From Bradysia coprophila (lineage: Eukaryota > Arthropoda > Insecta > Diptera > Sciaridae), in contig NW_023503555.1 of the NCBI RefSeq assembly GCF_014529535.1, forward strand, positions 1,860,001 to 1,924,000: a DNA stretch of 64,000 nucleotides, in the 5' to 3' direction. The position numbers were made by a program, and so were the translations under genes. The notes beneath the pieces are model-generated. The model ran no database searches, had not been told where the DNA came from, and was given only the letters and a program-made list of their open reading frames with translations. Shown here in pieces: positions 1-11,120 of this stretch. How positions within the stretch are numbered: the first letter of the stretch is position 1; the number at the start of each line of letters is the position of its first letter.

Positions 1-1041
1 TTGATTTTCTCGAAGATTTTCTAAGTTTCTCGATTATTCTGCAAATCGAGAATAAATTTCTTTATTTTCTCGTATTTACCGAAAATCGAAAAAATCATTT
101 CTGGAAAATTGAGATAAGCAAGAAAATTTGAGAAATTAGTTTCTTATTTGCCGTGATTCTGTTGAAGTTTTTCGATTTTTCCTTTTCCTGGAAATCAAGA
201 GAAAATCAAGAAAATCAAGAAATTAAAGAAAATGATCTCTGGATTTTGTGAAATTTTTCTTGGATTTTTGTTGAATTGTACGAATCACAGAAAAATTGGA
301 AAATTCCAGAAAATGATTTCTGGAAAACTCTTTTATGAGAACAATTTCTTGAATTTTCTCGTTTTTTATTTAAATTTAAAGAATTTCAGAAAACGTAAAA
401 AATTTTAAAGTCTTTTCTGGTCAATTCTTAGGTATTTCTGGATTTTCTTGGAAAAATCTTGAGTTTCTGGAATTTTCTCTTTCATTGATTTTACAAAATG
501 TGAACTTTCTTAAAACTAGTCCCTGGCCACGCGGCTTTTCTTATGCAACATCGACAATAGATTATAAAGCACCGCAAATACTAAAAAAACAACTTTTTCG
601 TCAACAACAAAAAAATTCTCTTTTTCTTGAACAATTAGGTTTTGATGATGCAAATGATTTTCTATTATTTAAAGCTTTTTTTCGTTTTGAAATTTATCGA
701 ACGTTTTGTTGCACTTTAGCATTCATAAAGAGTTTAGTCATAGTTTCGATATTGAAATTATCGGCTAATAATTCTTGGACAATTATAACATGAATTATAA
801 CAGTTATAACAGTAGGGACGTATATAAAATCACACTATCTTTTTCGATGTAAGAGAATTACTCAATTAGAAAATACCCATTGAAATTGTAATATATGTTA
901 AATGCCTTACCTATATTTTATGATTCTAAACTGTTTTCAAATGATATCTGTACATATCTTTTTCGTATAAAAAGTGTAGTCATTTGCGTAGTGTATTTAT
1001 ACACGAAGCTTAACGTAGCTTAGCTAATGATTTTGATCAAC
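1..1041. repeat. Direct repeat, copy 1 (cut by window start)
   Basis: This stretch matches 3042-4195 in the same orientation almost base for base. The first 500 bases are AT-rich, built from variants of 'ttctggaaaattc' and 'ctcgattttc'. The remainder is unique sequence ending near 'gctaatgatt'. Copy 1 lacks about 85 bases that copy 2 carries just before its end. The repeat already runs at base 1, so its true left end is unknown. I see no convincing gene in it. A short frame around 590-790 is partly shared with copy 2 but fits no family I know. Confidence 0.85.
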
Positions 1042-1261
1042 GGTTTGCCATTCTTGATTGATTCTGTGCAGCTATAAATTCCAGATCTTAAGTTTTCAAA
1101 AAACCTCATTGGCGGCAATTTCTTGTAGAACACATTTCAATAACAATGAACAATGAAATACATACTTAAAGATCAAAATGTTTACTTGGTTTGTACTCAT
1201 TAGCTTTTAGGGTTACATATTGACTAAAGATGTTTGGTTTGCCATTAAAATACATAGAAAT

Positions 1262-1690
1262 GATAACAGAGGGCGTTGCTGCTGCCTCACCGGATAGAAT
1301 ACGTATGACGACATTTTTGAATAAAAAAAATTGAAACCTATGGCTCCGGCTGTCAAAGAAATGTGGTTACGTCCAAGGTTCTGAAAGAACAGGTTAAGAC
1401 ACCCACGAGGGCGGCTGACACACAAATTTTGACAAATAGATGCTATTTATTGAACATACTCATTACAGATTGTTTGAAATGTCAACTTGAAAAAAAAAAA
1501 TTAGTTTTTATCAGGTTGACATTTCAAACAATGTGTATTGAGTATGTTCAATAAATAGCATCTATTTGTCAAAATTTGTGTGTCACCGCCTTCGTGATCA
1601 ACTCAGATGTGTCTTAACCTGTTCTTTCAGAAACTTGGTTACGTCATCATCAGATAAATGATAACAGAGGGCGTTGCTGCCGCGCAGTGC
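1262..1690. repeat. Large hairpin repeat
   Basis: The arms at about 1367-1492 and 1503-1645 are near-perfect reverse complements, separated by an A-rich loop of about ten bases. A short direct repeat ('gataacagagggcgttgct') flanks the hairpin at 1262 and 1660. This is the form of a foldback or MITE-type element. No coding frame survives in it. Confidence 0.8.
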
Positions 1691-1779
1691 CATCTGTCAT
1701 AATTTTTCTGCTAAAATAATAATGCATGTAAAGGAACGAGACAACTATATAAAACGTTGATGTTGATTGCATTTTAGAT

Positions 1780-1920
1780 AGTTTGCGGTAAAATACAATA
1801 ATTTCGGTTTGGTTCCAACTGAACCGATAATTTCGGTTTGAGTCAAACCGAATCGAAATTTTCGGTTCGGTTTGAACCAAACCGAAATTATCGGATTTTT
1901 GGATAACCGACTCAGCTCTG
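1780..1920. repeat. CGGTTTGGTTC-type simple inverted repeat
   Basis: A run of forward and reversed copies of the words 'tcggttt' and 'aaaccga' makes this stretch locally self-complementary. It looks like low-complexity repeat DNA. I see nothing coding. Confidence 0.5.
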
Positions 1921-1970
1921 AATACCATTTCAGGGACATGAACCTCTTTCTCAATTTTTCTATACAACCG

Positions 1971-2071
1971 AGTGATAAACGCTTTTTAGGCACTAGGTGT
2001 GAAGATTGTCGCTCGAGGTCGTAGGCTGAGTGTGACAATACACATCGTGTGCCTAAGCAAGCATTTATCAA
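1971..2071. repeat. Foldback repeat (GATAAA..TTAGGCAC family)
   Basis: The ends 'gataaacgctttttaggcac' and 'gtgcctaagcaagcatttat' are inverted copies of each other around a GC-richer centre. One arm recurs at about 58977-59015 and in weaker form near 11310-11340, so this is a dispersed family. Confidence 0.55.
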
Positions 2072-2384
2072 CGTTTTTCGCAATAAAGGCAACGGAAAAT
2101 CATAATTTTCGTCATTTGTTGCGAAAACGTCGTTTTTGGTACTGACGATAATAATATGACGCTTTTCGTCACTCATTTCCGTGTCAAAAAGCTCGATTTT
2201 GATGATTACGAATCAATTTATGGTCTTCAGTAATAACAGTGTTCCTTCGTTTTGGAATAAATGTTTAATAAATAAAAATTTTAGGGCTTGAATCAAGATC
2301 ATCAACAATATATTTCTCGAAATTAAATATGAAACAATTAAGTTTTTTCAAAAAAAATACCGATCCACCATTCATACTAACTGA

Positions 2385-2642
2385 TTATTTATATTCTTCG
2401 TCCTCCTCGGGGACATACGTGAAGGCTTCTTTTAAAGCAGCTCGATCAAGGCCGTTAAGTTGACCACATGCGATGCATATTTCAATATTTAAACCATCCG
2501 AATCAGAGAGGCCAGCCACTCTTGGTAAATATCCAGATGATTCGTTACCGTCGGGATAAATAATGTAATTTCCATCGCATGCGCGACTAACGATTTGCAC
2601 CAGAGTATTGTTTGCAAAGCACTTCGTGCAAGACTTGTTCAT
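2385..2642 (-). CDS. Small intronless CxxC...CxxC zinc-ribbon-like protein
   Basis: An 85-residue single-exon frame. It has a Cys pair near the N-terminus (CTKC), a central 'SSGYLPR' segment, and a second Cys pair in 'ICIACGQLNGL', followed by an acidic tail (PEEDEEYK). The order CxxC, G-Y-x-P, then CxxCGQ-x-x-G recalls a family of short bacterial and phage proteins ending in 'CLxCGQIQG', which I recognise from memory only. Two CxxC pairs would suit one structural zinc ion. There are no introns, unlike most neighbours. It lies between the two copies of a 1.1-kb direct repeat and antisense to what may be a long 5' intron of the iduronidase gene. The function is unknown, and it may be a transferred gene. 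The alternative, a chance frame, is unlikely given the spaced cysteines. Confidence 0.6.
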   Translation of the reverse strand: MNKSCTKCFANNTLVQIVSRACDGNYIIYPDGNESSGYLPRVAGLSDSDGLNIEICIACGQLNGLDRAALKEAFTYVPEEDEEYK

Positions 2643-3041
2643 TGTAACAGTTTGTATTCCACTGATTTCACAATGTGTATAATGGAATAACGTTTTGGAT
2701 TAAGAAATGAGTAAGAAATAGGAAACATAAACAATAACAGAGCTTTATTTTAAGTGTCACGGATGTCACTTTTATAAAAGCTCTGAACATATCTTGGAAT
2801 AATTCGTTTAATATCATGATCGAAATTGGTGGCATTTTCGAATAACCAACATGATTCATGCAAATTTCAAACAAGGCTATTGGTATATTGTTGTCGTTGA
2901 GTTTTATCGCTTTTTTTTCTCTCTCGTTCTGTCTCACCATCCGATATTTTTATTTACACTAAACAGCCCCGCTTCATCGAGGCTGTTTAATTTACACTGT
3001 ATGCCAGGGTCTATTTGTGAGAAATTAGTTTATTGAATTTT

Positions 3042-4195
3042 CTTGATTTTCTCGAAGATTTTGTAAGTTTCTCGATATTTCTGCAAATCGAGAATAAATT
3101 TCCTCGTATTTACCGAAAATCGAAAAAATCATTTCTGGAAAATTGAAGAAAATTGAGATAAGCAAGAAAATTTGAGAAATTGTTTTCTTATTTGCCGTGA
3201 TTATGTTGAAGTTTTTCGATTTTTCTTTTTTCTGGAAATCGAGCAAGAACGGATAAATTCGAGAAAATCAATTCAAAATTACTCGAGAAAACCAAGGAAA
3301 TTTGTGTAATTTTTCGTGGATTTTCTTGATTCTTGTTGAATTGTACTATAATCTCAGAAAAAGTGGAAAATTCTAGGAAATGATTTCTGGAAAATTCTTT
3401 TATGAGCACAATTTATTGAATTTTCTTGATTCTCTCGTTTTTTTCTTAAATTTAAAGAAAACGTGAAAAATTTGAGAAAGTCTTTTCTGGAAAATTCTTA
3501 AGTTTTTTTTGGATTTTCTTGGAAAAATCTTGAGTTTCTGGAATTTTCTCAAATTTCATTGATTTTACAAAATGTGAACTTTCTTAAATATAGTCCCTGA
3601 CCACACGGCTTTTTTTATGCAACATCGACAATAGATTATAAAGCACCGCAAATACAAAAAAAAAACAACTTTTTTCGTCAACAACAAAAAAATTCTTTTT
3701 TTTTTCTTGAACAATTAGGTTTTGATGATGCAAATGATTTTCTATTATTTAAAGCTTTTTTTTCGTTTGGAAATTTATCGAACGTTTTGTTGCACTTTAG
3801 CATTCATAAAGAGTTTAGTCATAGTTTCGATATTGAAATTATCGGCTAATAATTCATGGACAATTATAACAGTTATAACAGTAGGGACGTATATAAAATC
3901 ACACTAGCAAAATGTTTTATCTTTTTCGATGGAAGACAATTACTCAATTAGAAAATACCCATGGAAATCATAATGTATATGCTTTTTTTACCTACATAGT
4001 GATTCTAAACTATTTTCAAATCATATCTCTACCGTATAAAAAGTGTAGTCATTTGCGTAGTGTAATTATATTCGGATTTGATTTTTATTTATTGTAGCCA
4101 CATAATAAACGAGAGATAAACGAGCAATTCTTACAATAATTATCATTGCGGTAGAAAAGCTTAACGTGGCTTTGCTAATGATTTAGATCAAGAAT
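3042..4195. repeat. Direct repeat, copy 2
   Basis: Second copy of the 1-1041 repeat in the same orientation, starting near 'ttgattttctcgaagatttt'. It matches through the AT-rich half and the unique half, and contains an extra segment of about 85 bases around 4065-4150. The two copies flank about 2 kb that includes the zinc-ribbon gene and the 1.3-1.7 kb hairpin. I saw no terminal features that would make them retroviral-type LTRs. Confidence 0.85.
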
Positions 4196-4977
4196 ATGTG
4201 TCACAAAGTGGACACATAGGGTGTGTCAGTTTTTCTTTTTGAAACTGTTATTTAGATTTTGAAACAGTGATAAATGTTTCGTTAGACAATAGATCTACAG
4301 ATTGTATATAGAGGCTGTAGGTCGAGTTTGAGTTTAACGGGATCGAAAGACTATATGACTTGATATTTCAGGTCACGAATTTTTATGAGTAAACTTAATC
4401 TGACCTGACCATCTGACCTGATACCTGTCATGCCAGGTTCCAGGGTGACCTGGAATTTAAAAAAAAAATTCTTCAAAATTGTAAAAAATCTAGCTAACTT
4501 TTATATTGAAGGTACAGGTCATTTTACGACAGGTCAAAGCTATCAAATCAGATTCAGGTTGACCTGACTTGGTCAGAGCCTTAACAGAATCATCTCTGCT
4601 TTTCTAATCTTTCGTGACTGAATTTTAACCGCACTATGTAGATTTTAGTACGCAAAATCCAAGTTTAGCTGGAGGTATACTTCAATAATTTCAATTAATC
4701 ACAATTAGACTTTCATAAAAGCTTTAGCATTAAGCTGTCACAAAATGTAAACGTATCTTAGGTCTGTTACTTCTTTGTTTAGAATATGGTCTAATGTTAA
4801 GTGCAAAATCTATTACTTCATTTGTTGTAACATAGTGCTATAAAAGACCGAATTATACATATATTGATAATTCGTTTATTTTTCTCGCAACTGTCGACAG
4901 CAGATGACTAACCGTATATGTACCAGGTACAGTTCATATGTACGTGAATTTTGATTATCGGCCGTTTTTTATTCTAG
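4196..4977. other. Non-coding stretch upstream of iduronidase exons
   Basis: I looked here for the missing N-terminal iduronidase exons and found none. The stretch 4360-4590 is enriched in 'cctgac' and 'aggtca' words, which also occur near 13630-13690 and 56880-56970, so it probably holds an old dispersed repeat. The end of the stretch carries the polypyrimidine tract and 'attctag' acceptor of the next exon. Confidence 0.4.
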
Positions 4978-7900
4978 AACGATATGGACTGTCCTCCATC
5001 AAAAAATGGAAGTTTGAAACCTGGAACGAACCTGATCTTAGACAATACAACACATTGAATTACACTCTTGTTGGTAAGTAATGTTTTTGGGGCAACGAAA
5101 TGTGATTCCAATTTTATATGATTACGACTAAACTTAAGATTACGAGGACTACATTCATGGTGTTCGGGAAGGTCTTGACAATGCCAGTGTAACATACAAT
5201 AATCATAGGTTTCTACTTTACGGACCAGCCGGACTTTTCAAAAATACCGAAACGCATCATTTGTGTTGGGGAATCATTGACAAATGCAATTCAAATTTGA
5301 GTCTGTGTCCATTCGATCTTATATCGTATCATCGTAAGGGCGAGGGAAAAGCGGCAGATATTACAGACGCAACATTGGATCTGTTGCTGAACAACATTTA
5401 TGTTAAATTTCCGAATTTGAAAACTATGAAAATATCCAACAGGTTGGATTTAATAAATCGTCATGCCTGCGAAGCAAGAAGAAAATTTTCTCATTTGATT
5501 TTACAGTGAAGCAGATCCAACAACCGGTTGGTCGAAACCATTACCTATGAATGCAGACGTTAGATATGCCGTCACTTTAGTCAATATCGTTCTACTGCAT
5601 TGGAATGCGAAATATCATAACATTTTACCGACACTCGATTCAATCAGTCACGATAATGCATTCATAAGTTATCATCCGTACGAGTTTTACCAGCGAACAT
5701 TACTGGCTCTGTTCCAATTGAATAATACAAATCCAATAGAAACGCAATTCATTGAAAAGCCTGTGTATGCAGCCATTGGTATGCTGGGTAATCTAGGTGC
5801 GTTTGCAGGAGATTTAAACAATAATTCCGAAAATGGTACGATGGCACTCTGGACAGTTTCACATCCTAATGAGTCGCTATTTTTGTGCGGTATCATCGCT
5901 GCGGAATCGAAATTAATGAATGATCGATGGAAAGTAGTTGATGTTAATGTTGCGATGATTGTAACCGATTACAAATATGATGATGCGGAAAAGTACGTTG
6001 GTTTGATCGAGTATTTGGAAGGCAATGTTACCGATCCAGTTTCTTTATGGAAATCATTTGGCAAACCATCATATCCAAATGCAGCGGAACGACAAATTAT
6101 GAGAAAATCGCAGGTAAAAGTAAAATTATCTTAACTAATTGCGTTGCCTGTTTTAGTTGAACAATTCAGTAAATATTTTAGTTAGCAATTTGTGCAGCCT
6201 ATAGTTATAGGTAGACTCTTTGGAATTTACAGCATTTTACAAATGGAATGTCGGAATTGAATGCTTTAGAAATGACCTTATTCGCTGTTTAATTCAGTAA
6301 TTACATTTAACATTTAATGAAGAGAATTAAAAATGTTAAATAGTTAATTCACACATTAAAAGATCACTTTAAAGATAAACTTAGTTTTTTGCTGTGTAAA
6401 TATAACTTCGAATGGAAGTTTTACTTATAGAAAGTCAACGGAGCAACAATAAAGCGGTGTAAAGCTCAAACAAGAACTTTGAAGATAGCATTATTAACAT
6501 TTTAAAAATGACAATCGTATCCGGTATAATAATAACCAAATCTGGCATTTCTGTTGTATAAAGTATATCAATTAGTATTTCACACAAAATCTTGTACTTC
6601 TTTTCTTTTAACATTCATTTTGCTATATAAGATCATTAACTGTTGGGCAGGGCCTATTATTTGGGAATCGATTTTGGGAATATTTGGGAATATTTGGGAA
6701 TATTTGGGAATATTTGTGAATTTTGGGAATATTTGGGAATATTTGGGAATATTTGGGAATATTTGGGAATTTTGGGAATTAATTCCCAAATAATATGCCC
6801 TGGTTGGGCATTTCTTAGATTTTTCATTGCTGATGTTGATAACAGATGATCACTAACTTTCTATCACTCCGTTCGATGAAATGAAATGAAAGCCTCCCAC
6901 GCCACCTAAAATCTCCTATAACTCTTAAAATTTTAAAATTGCTTCTAAAATCTCCAAAATCTCCTAAAACTTCTAAAATGAAACTTCGAAAATCTGTTTA
7001 AACTCCTATAAATCAGGATCAAGATCACTAAAATCAGTGGATGAGTAAACATTAAGTGTTGCTTCATTCTGCTTTCAGATACTGCCAATCCACATGATTT
7101 TCGTAAAATATTTTTTCTAGAGAAACTATTTCGAACAGCTTTTTATTTAGCTCGATCATATTTTCAAATATCTAGTAGTGCAGTTGATAAGGGCCACTTT
7201 TATGAAAACGCATACACCCGCATATAGGCTGAACTATCATTAAAGTAGGTAGAGTTATCAATAAGGAACCCACTGATAATGTGATCTATCTTTAAGAAGG
7301 GTAGCCCAGCTTTTATACGAGTGTAAACGTTTTCATAAAAGTGGTCCTTATCAACTACACTATAGGAAAACCTTCCCGTCCTGGATTCCAGTTGTAATTA
7401 CCTTTTAAATTAGCTATCACAATCACATGTCGACATACTGTCAGTCACTTTTATCAAAATTTTAATTTTTGTATGTAAGAATAGGCAGGCAAGTGCCTAA
7501 AATAACAAAAAGAAATTTTTTCGAAAGGTCAAGTGCGAATAGTACTCTAAATATTTAAAAAAACATATTTGAAATTTAACAAACGAAAACTTCTAAAAAT
7601 CTCCTAAAACATAAGTCTAAAAACCTCCTAAACCCCTTCCATAGGAGGATTTTTAAAGCGTGGGAGGCTTGGTACATGCATGCTCATTTACATAACAAGT
7701 ATCAATAGTAAGTAACGAATCTATGGGAGAATGGGAGAAATCAATGAAAATGGACACGAGAATAACTTTTTTTATCGAGCCCCTGAGCGAGGAACTCATC
7801 ATTACCATAGACAACTATCCGTTTTTACTTGAATTTTGACAGCATGAAATAATGTGCGATTTATGTCCCTAGGGAAACACTGCATTGTTAACACTGCAAT

Positions 7901-9494
7901 AAACACTGTTACTTGTTTACCGATGGGAAAAAGCAGGAAATTCCAACAAGAGCGTCGCGATTGCAATTTCTTATTTCTCGAAGAGGTGAACCCAACGGTT
8001 TTAATGTGCATGGTGTGATTAACAGTTTTTCTCCATCAAACTCATCAACAGGCACTTCAAGGGTACTGAAACTTGACAGTGTGTCAAACAACTGTGAAAC
8101 ACTTTAAAAAACCAATTCATACAAAATTGAACTCTATTTAGCTAGCAACTTTCGACTATGACAACTTTTGCTTGAATTGCGTTGAATAGATGGATAAGTG
8201 AATTATATGAGCTATGGGGGTAACTAATAGTTAAGTGGGTGAGTCAGTGAATTATGCGGGAAGCTAAAAGAATTTGAGAGAGAATGAATAAATAGAAAGA
8301 GTCGTCAAAAAAAACGCATTTTTCTCATGGTCTATTGAGGACCAAAATAAGGTTGATCACATGTTTCAGTAATGTAATGTGCACGCCTCAACACGTAAAG
8401 AATTCGTTACATACACACACGGAATTTTGAAAACCGTCACATTCTGTGTTTTGTGGTTTATCGATTTTTTGTGAATTTTGCATGCATCTTTATATGGACA
8501 AATCAAAAACTCAAGTACAACACAGAAACATAAAATGTGTCGGTTTTCAAAATTCCGTGTGTGTATATCTCCATATAGCTCGAGAGAGAAAGCTGATTTT
8601 TCGATAGTAACTGTAATATAGTATGTTATGTTACAAGTCGTATTTCAATTCTCGATGTCACAAATTGTTGTTATGTCGCATTGAGTGAACATCCAAACTT
8701 CCTGAACAAGTGTGAATTCGTATAACGATAAAAGTTTACACAAACACGTATGTTCGAGCCGAAGGCGAGGCAAAACATGTAGGAGATATATGGTTTAATT
8801 TAATACAGTCACTTTAAACCCTACTGAAGGGCCTTCAGTACCTTCAGGACATGTTAAGAAGTTTAAACGAATTTTTTAAGAAATTAAACAAGCATGAAGT
8901 AGCACCTATACCAGTCGTATAGCTGTTTTGTTACCGAATAAGACTACAAAAGCACTTCCCATTTTCCCGGAATTTAGGATAATCTTACTCACAAGTCAAT
9001 CTTTCAGGGTCCTCATATTTTAAAGACTGCATCTATACATCGAAACAACAGTCATCTATCGCTACATTTCAATGCAATTATCCAACAACCATGGATAATT
9101 TCAATTAGAATCTGCGGTGAACATCAACCCAAACCCAGTCAACCAAAAAACTTGCGAATCCGCAAAGTGAATGATAACGAGGTTGTGCTCTTCTGGAAGG
9201 AAAAATTCACCAAGTCCAGGTAAAAAACAAAAAGATGACCCACAGAATCAAGCAAAATATACAGGCTCGTTGACTTCTTTGTTCAGATGCACAAAAAATT
9301 TCGAGATATTTTTTTCGCCTGAGAACTGGAACAAGAAATGGATCAATCTGACCGCCAAACAGCATGTTCCATTCTTGTCGTATCACTTTGCACCGGATGT
9401 GAACAAGAGCATAACAGTTCGTGGACAGTACAAAGTCAGAGGTGTTGATGTGTTTGACCGGAAAGGAAAATTTTCGTCGATCGAAATTTTTTAA
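4978..9494 (+). CDS. Idua: Alpha-L-iduronidase (glycosyl hydrolase family 39), 5' exons not found
   Basis: Lysosomal enzyme that removes terminal L-iduronate from dermatan and heparan sulfate. Five exons join in frame: 4978-5073, 5139-5442, 5507-6113, 9008-9219 and 9287-9494, about 474 residues. The first holds 'KFETWNEPD', the family acid/base Glu. The exon 2-3 junction makes 'SEADPTTGW', the nucleophile Glu. 'DNAFISYHPYEF' and 'FQLNNTNP' match the human enzyme closely. The last two exons encode the C-terminal fibronectin-like domain. Human IDUA is 653 residues, so about 170 N-terminal residues are missing; exon 4978 starts with a good acceptor, so earlier exons should lie upstream. Nothing recognisable occurs in the preceding 4.9 kb, meaning either a long repeat-filled intron or a 5'-truncated gene. 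The 2.9-kb intron 6114-9007 holds at least four small inverted-repeat elements. Confidence 0.9.
6648..6802. mobile_element. MITE with interior array of GGGAATATTT, copy 1
   Basis: The termini are CAGGGCCTATTATTTGGGA and its near reverse complement. The interior is about ten head-to-tail copies of the decamer gggaatattt with slips. The 6-bp duplication 'gttggg' stands on both sides (6642-6647 and 6803-6808). CAG...CTG ends with a short duplication are hAT-like. There is no coding capacity. It sits in the large iduronidase intron. The second copy is at 15705-15839. Confidence 0.8.
6890..7670. mobile_element. Non-autonomous TIR element, host of a nested MITE
   Basis: The ends 'aagcctcccacgc' (6890) and 'gcgtgggaggctt' (7670) are inverted copies. 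Inside both ends lie runs of 'ctaaaatctcc' words and their complements. A different element (7176-7362) sits inside it, so this one is older. No transposase frame is visible. Its target-site duplication is not clear. Confidence 0.6.
7176..7362. mobile_element. Tc1/mariner-like MITE nested in 6890-7670
   Basis: About 33-bp terminal inverted repeats: 'gtgcagttgataagg' at the left and its near complement at the right end, with 'acttttatgaaaacg' continuing each arm. The flanking dinucleotide TA on each side suits a Tc1/mariner target site. It is 187 bases long and has no frame. Confidence 0.65.
8414..8563. mobile_element. Tc1/mariner-like MITE
   Basis: About 31-bp near-perfect terminal inverted repeats ('cacacacggaattttgaaaa' and its complement), bounded by TA on both sides. 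The interior of about 90 bases has no frame. It is the fourth such element found in the large iduronidase intron. Confidence 0.7.
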
Positions 9495-10162
9495 TTGGAA
9501 TTGTGTCTGCTATCGAAATATATTCCGAAACCTGCTGTGTGTGTGCGTACCATATAGATATTCAATTTATAATCTCAATTACGTTGCAATAATAATTTTT
9601 TTTCTTTGCCAACAAAAAGTGATAACGGAATTAATTAAGATAAGAATTTTTCTACTTCCACGAAAGTATATCGAAATGAGCGCACACATTGTTAGGCAAC
9701 ATTACAACATGATGTTATTAAGCCATATATCACAGCTCCAAATTTTATTGATAAAATAATTGATTCTACAATCATAAAGTTCACATAACAATACACACGA
9801 TGACGCGATTAAAGTCTCGTAACGAAAATTTAGCGGACTAAACGAGTCATAAGTGAAATATTTTTTTTGTAAGACCTATCGATTACAGATATTGTTTAGA
9901 GCCCCGTACGAAATACAGTGGGCTGTTAGTATCACTGTAGTCCAATTCCGGTTATGTTTATAGAAAACGTCAATGCATCGCTAAGAAACCACATCCTTCT
10001 CATTGAATACCAAAAATACAGAAGTTATATCGATAACATTGGCACACCACAAAAAAACAAAACACAAAAAAGAAATAAGAAAAATCTCACATCACCAAAC
10101 AATTCATTGAATTTTTCTAACGTTTTTTATGTGAATTCACACTTAAATTAAGTTGATCGCAA
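9495..10162. other. Iduronidase 3' flank, no gene seen
   Basis: AT-rich sequence following the iduronidase stop codon. It presumably includes the 3' UTR; no canonical AATAAA lies close behind the stop. I see no conserved frame or repeat before the tRNA genes. Confidence 0.4.
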
Positions 10163-10233
10163 GCATCGGTGGTTCAGTGGTAGAATGCTCGCCTGCCACG
10201 CGGGCGGCCCGGGTTCGATTCCCGGCCGATGCA
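10163..10233 (+). tRNA. tRNA-Gly (anticodon GCC)
   Basis: A 71-nt cloverleaf: acceptor GCATCGG pairs with CCGATGC, the D-arm is 'ggttcagtggtagaa', the anticodon loop is CTGCCAC with anticodon GCC, and the T-arm is 'cccgggttcgattcccgg'. The A box (tggttcagtgg) and B box (ggttcgattcc) are canonical. It is followed by a T-run near 10238-10243 that would end RNA polymerase III transcription. There is no intron. It looks functional. Confidence 0.97.
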
Positions 10234-10310
10234 CAGATTTTTTTGTTTTGTTTTTTCTATTCTGGTGTGTGTTTTCATAGTGTTGGCTTTTTAGACGAAC
10301 TATTTTCAGG

Positions 10311-10382
10311 TCCTCGGTAGTATAGTGGTAAGTATCCCCGCCTGTCACGCGGGAGACCGGGGTTCGATTCCCCGCCGGGGAG
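10311..10382 (+). tRNA. tRNA-Asp (anticodon GTC)
   Basis: A 72-nt cloverleaf: acceptor TCCTCGG pairs with CCGGGGA with one G-T pair, the anticodon loop is CTGTCAC giving GTC, the T-arm is 'ccggggttcgattccccg', and the discriminator is G. A run of at least nine T begins two bases after the gene, a clear polymerase III terminator. It lies 77 bases after tRNA-Gly on the same strand, and each gene has its own internal promoter. Confidence 0.97.
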
Positions 10383-10869
10383 GATTTTTTTTTTAAAGAA
10401 AGCTATTTGTTTCACTGGTTGGGTTTCCCTACTTATAAAATGTTTGTAGAGTTTGGCCGTGCATCTTTTTAATAGATTTTCTTGTCTTGTCCGGTGCATC
10501 GTAATCTACGGAAGTGGGTCTACGGCAACACTTATAAACCGAAGAGGTCTAGAAGAGAAGTCTATAAAATTAACTAATTAGATTGGTAGCTATGATTCGC
10601 AGTCAAGTGGTGCGCTTGTCAACGTAAGTCCAACAGAAGGGTAAGCTGTGAAGTAGATCTTGCAATTTTTTCAGTTAGACGTCAGTGCTTCCATTGATTT
10701 TTAGCTGGTCCATTCATACCAGTAAAACTGCTTAAAGTACATCTTCATGCGAGCTTACCACCATCATACACGTGCGTTTAACTATATTAAACCTGTATAA
10801 ACAAACAAGTGCATAATAAGCTTCCACTGTACATAAGATTTAGGAGTTAATGAACAGTGCTGTGGTATA

Positions 10870-11120
10870 ACTACGGAAGAACACTTATAGAGTGTTCCAG
10901 TTCAAACAGTTAGGACAGTTTTCGAACAGTTGAGGGCTACGAGTATAAGTTGTTTTCGAACAATTGATGCTACGAGTATAAGTTGTTTTAATATGAAGTT
11001 AACAGAGTTTTCGAAGAGTTGAGGCTGCGGACCTTAATTGTGCTATAACGAACTGGAACATTCTATTTAAAAAAAAAATCTATCCGCAGCCTCAACTGTT
11101 TGAACACTGTGCTAACGGTT
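10870..11120. repeat. Hairpin-rich repeat, inverted partner of 59165-59400
   Basis: Contains the palindromic words 'gagtgttccagttc', 'gagtataagttgttttcgaa' and 'cctcaactgtttgaa'. The same block occurs in reverse complement at 59165-59400. It is the outer edge of a long inverted duplication that also covers 11150-11700 (partner 58620-59150). Confidence 0.75.

Noticed and set aside
1-4195. Long terminal repeats of a retrovirus-like element
   Set aside because: Although the two 1.1-kb copies are direct repeats around an interior, I saw no TG...CA ends, primer site or pol-type frame inside.
6554-6849. Overlapping open frames on both strands rich in GIFGNIWEYL / IPKYSQIF repeats
   Set aside because: They are translations of the gggaatattt decamer array inside a MITE, not protein genes.
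10148-10499. Minus-strand frames reading 'RPGIEPGPPAW' and 'ESNPGLPRDRR'
   Set aside because: These are antisense translations of the two tRNA genes, a common annotation artefact.
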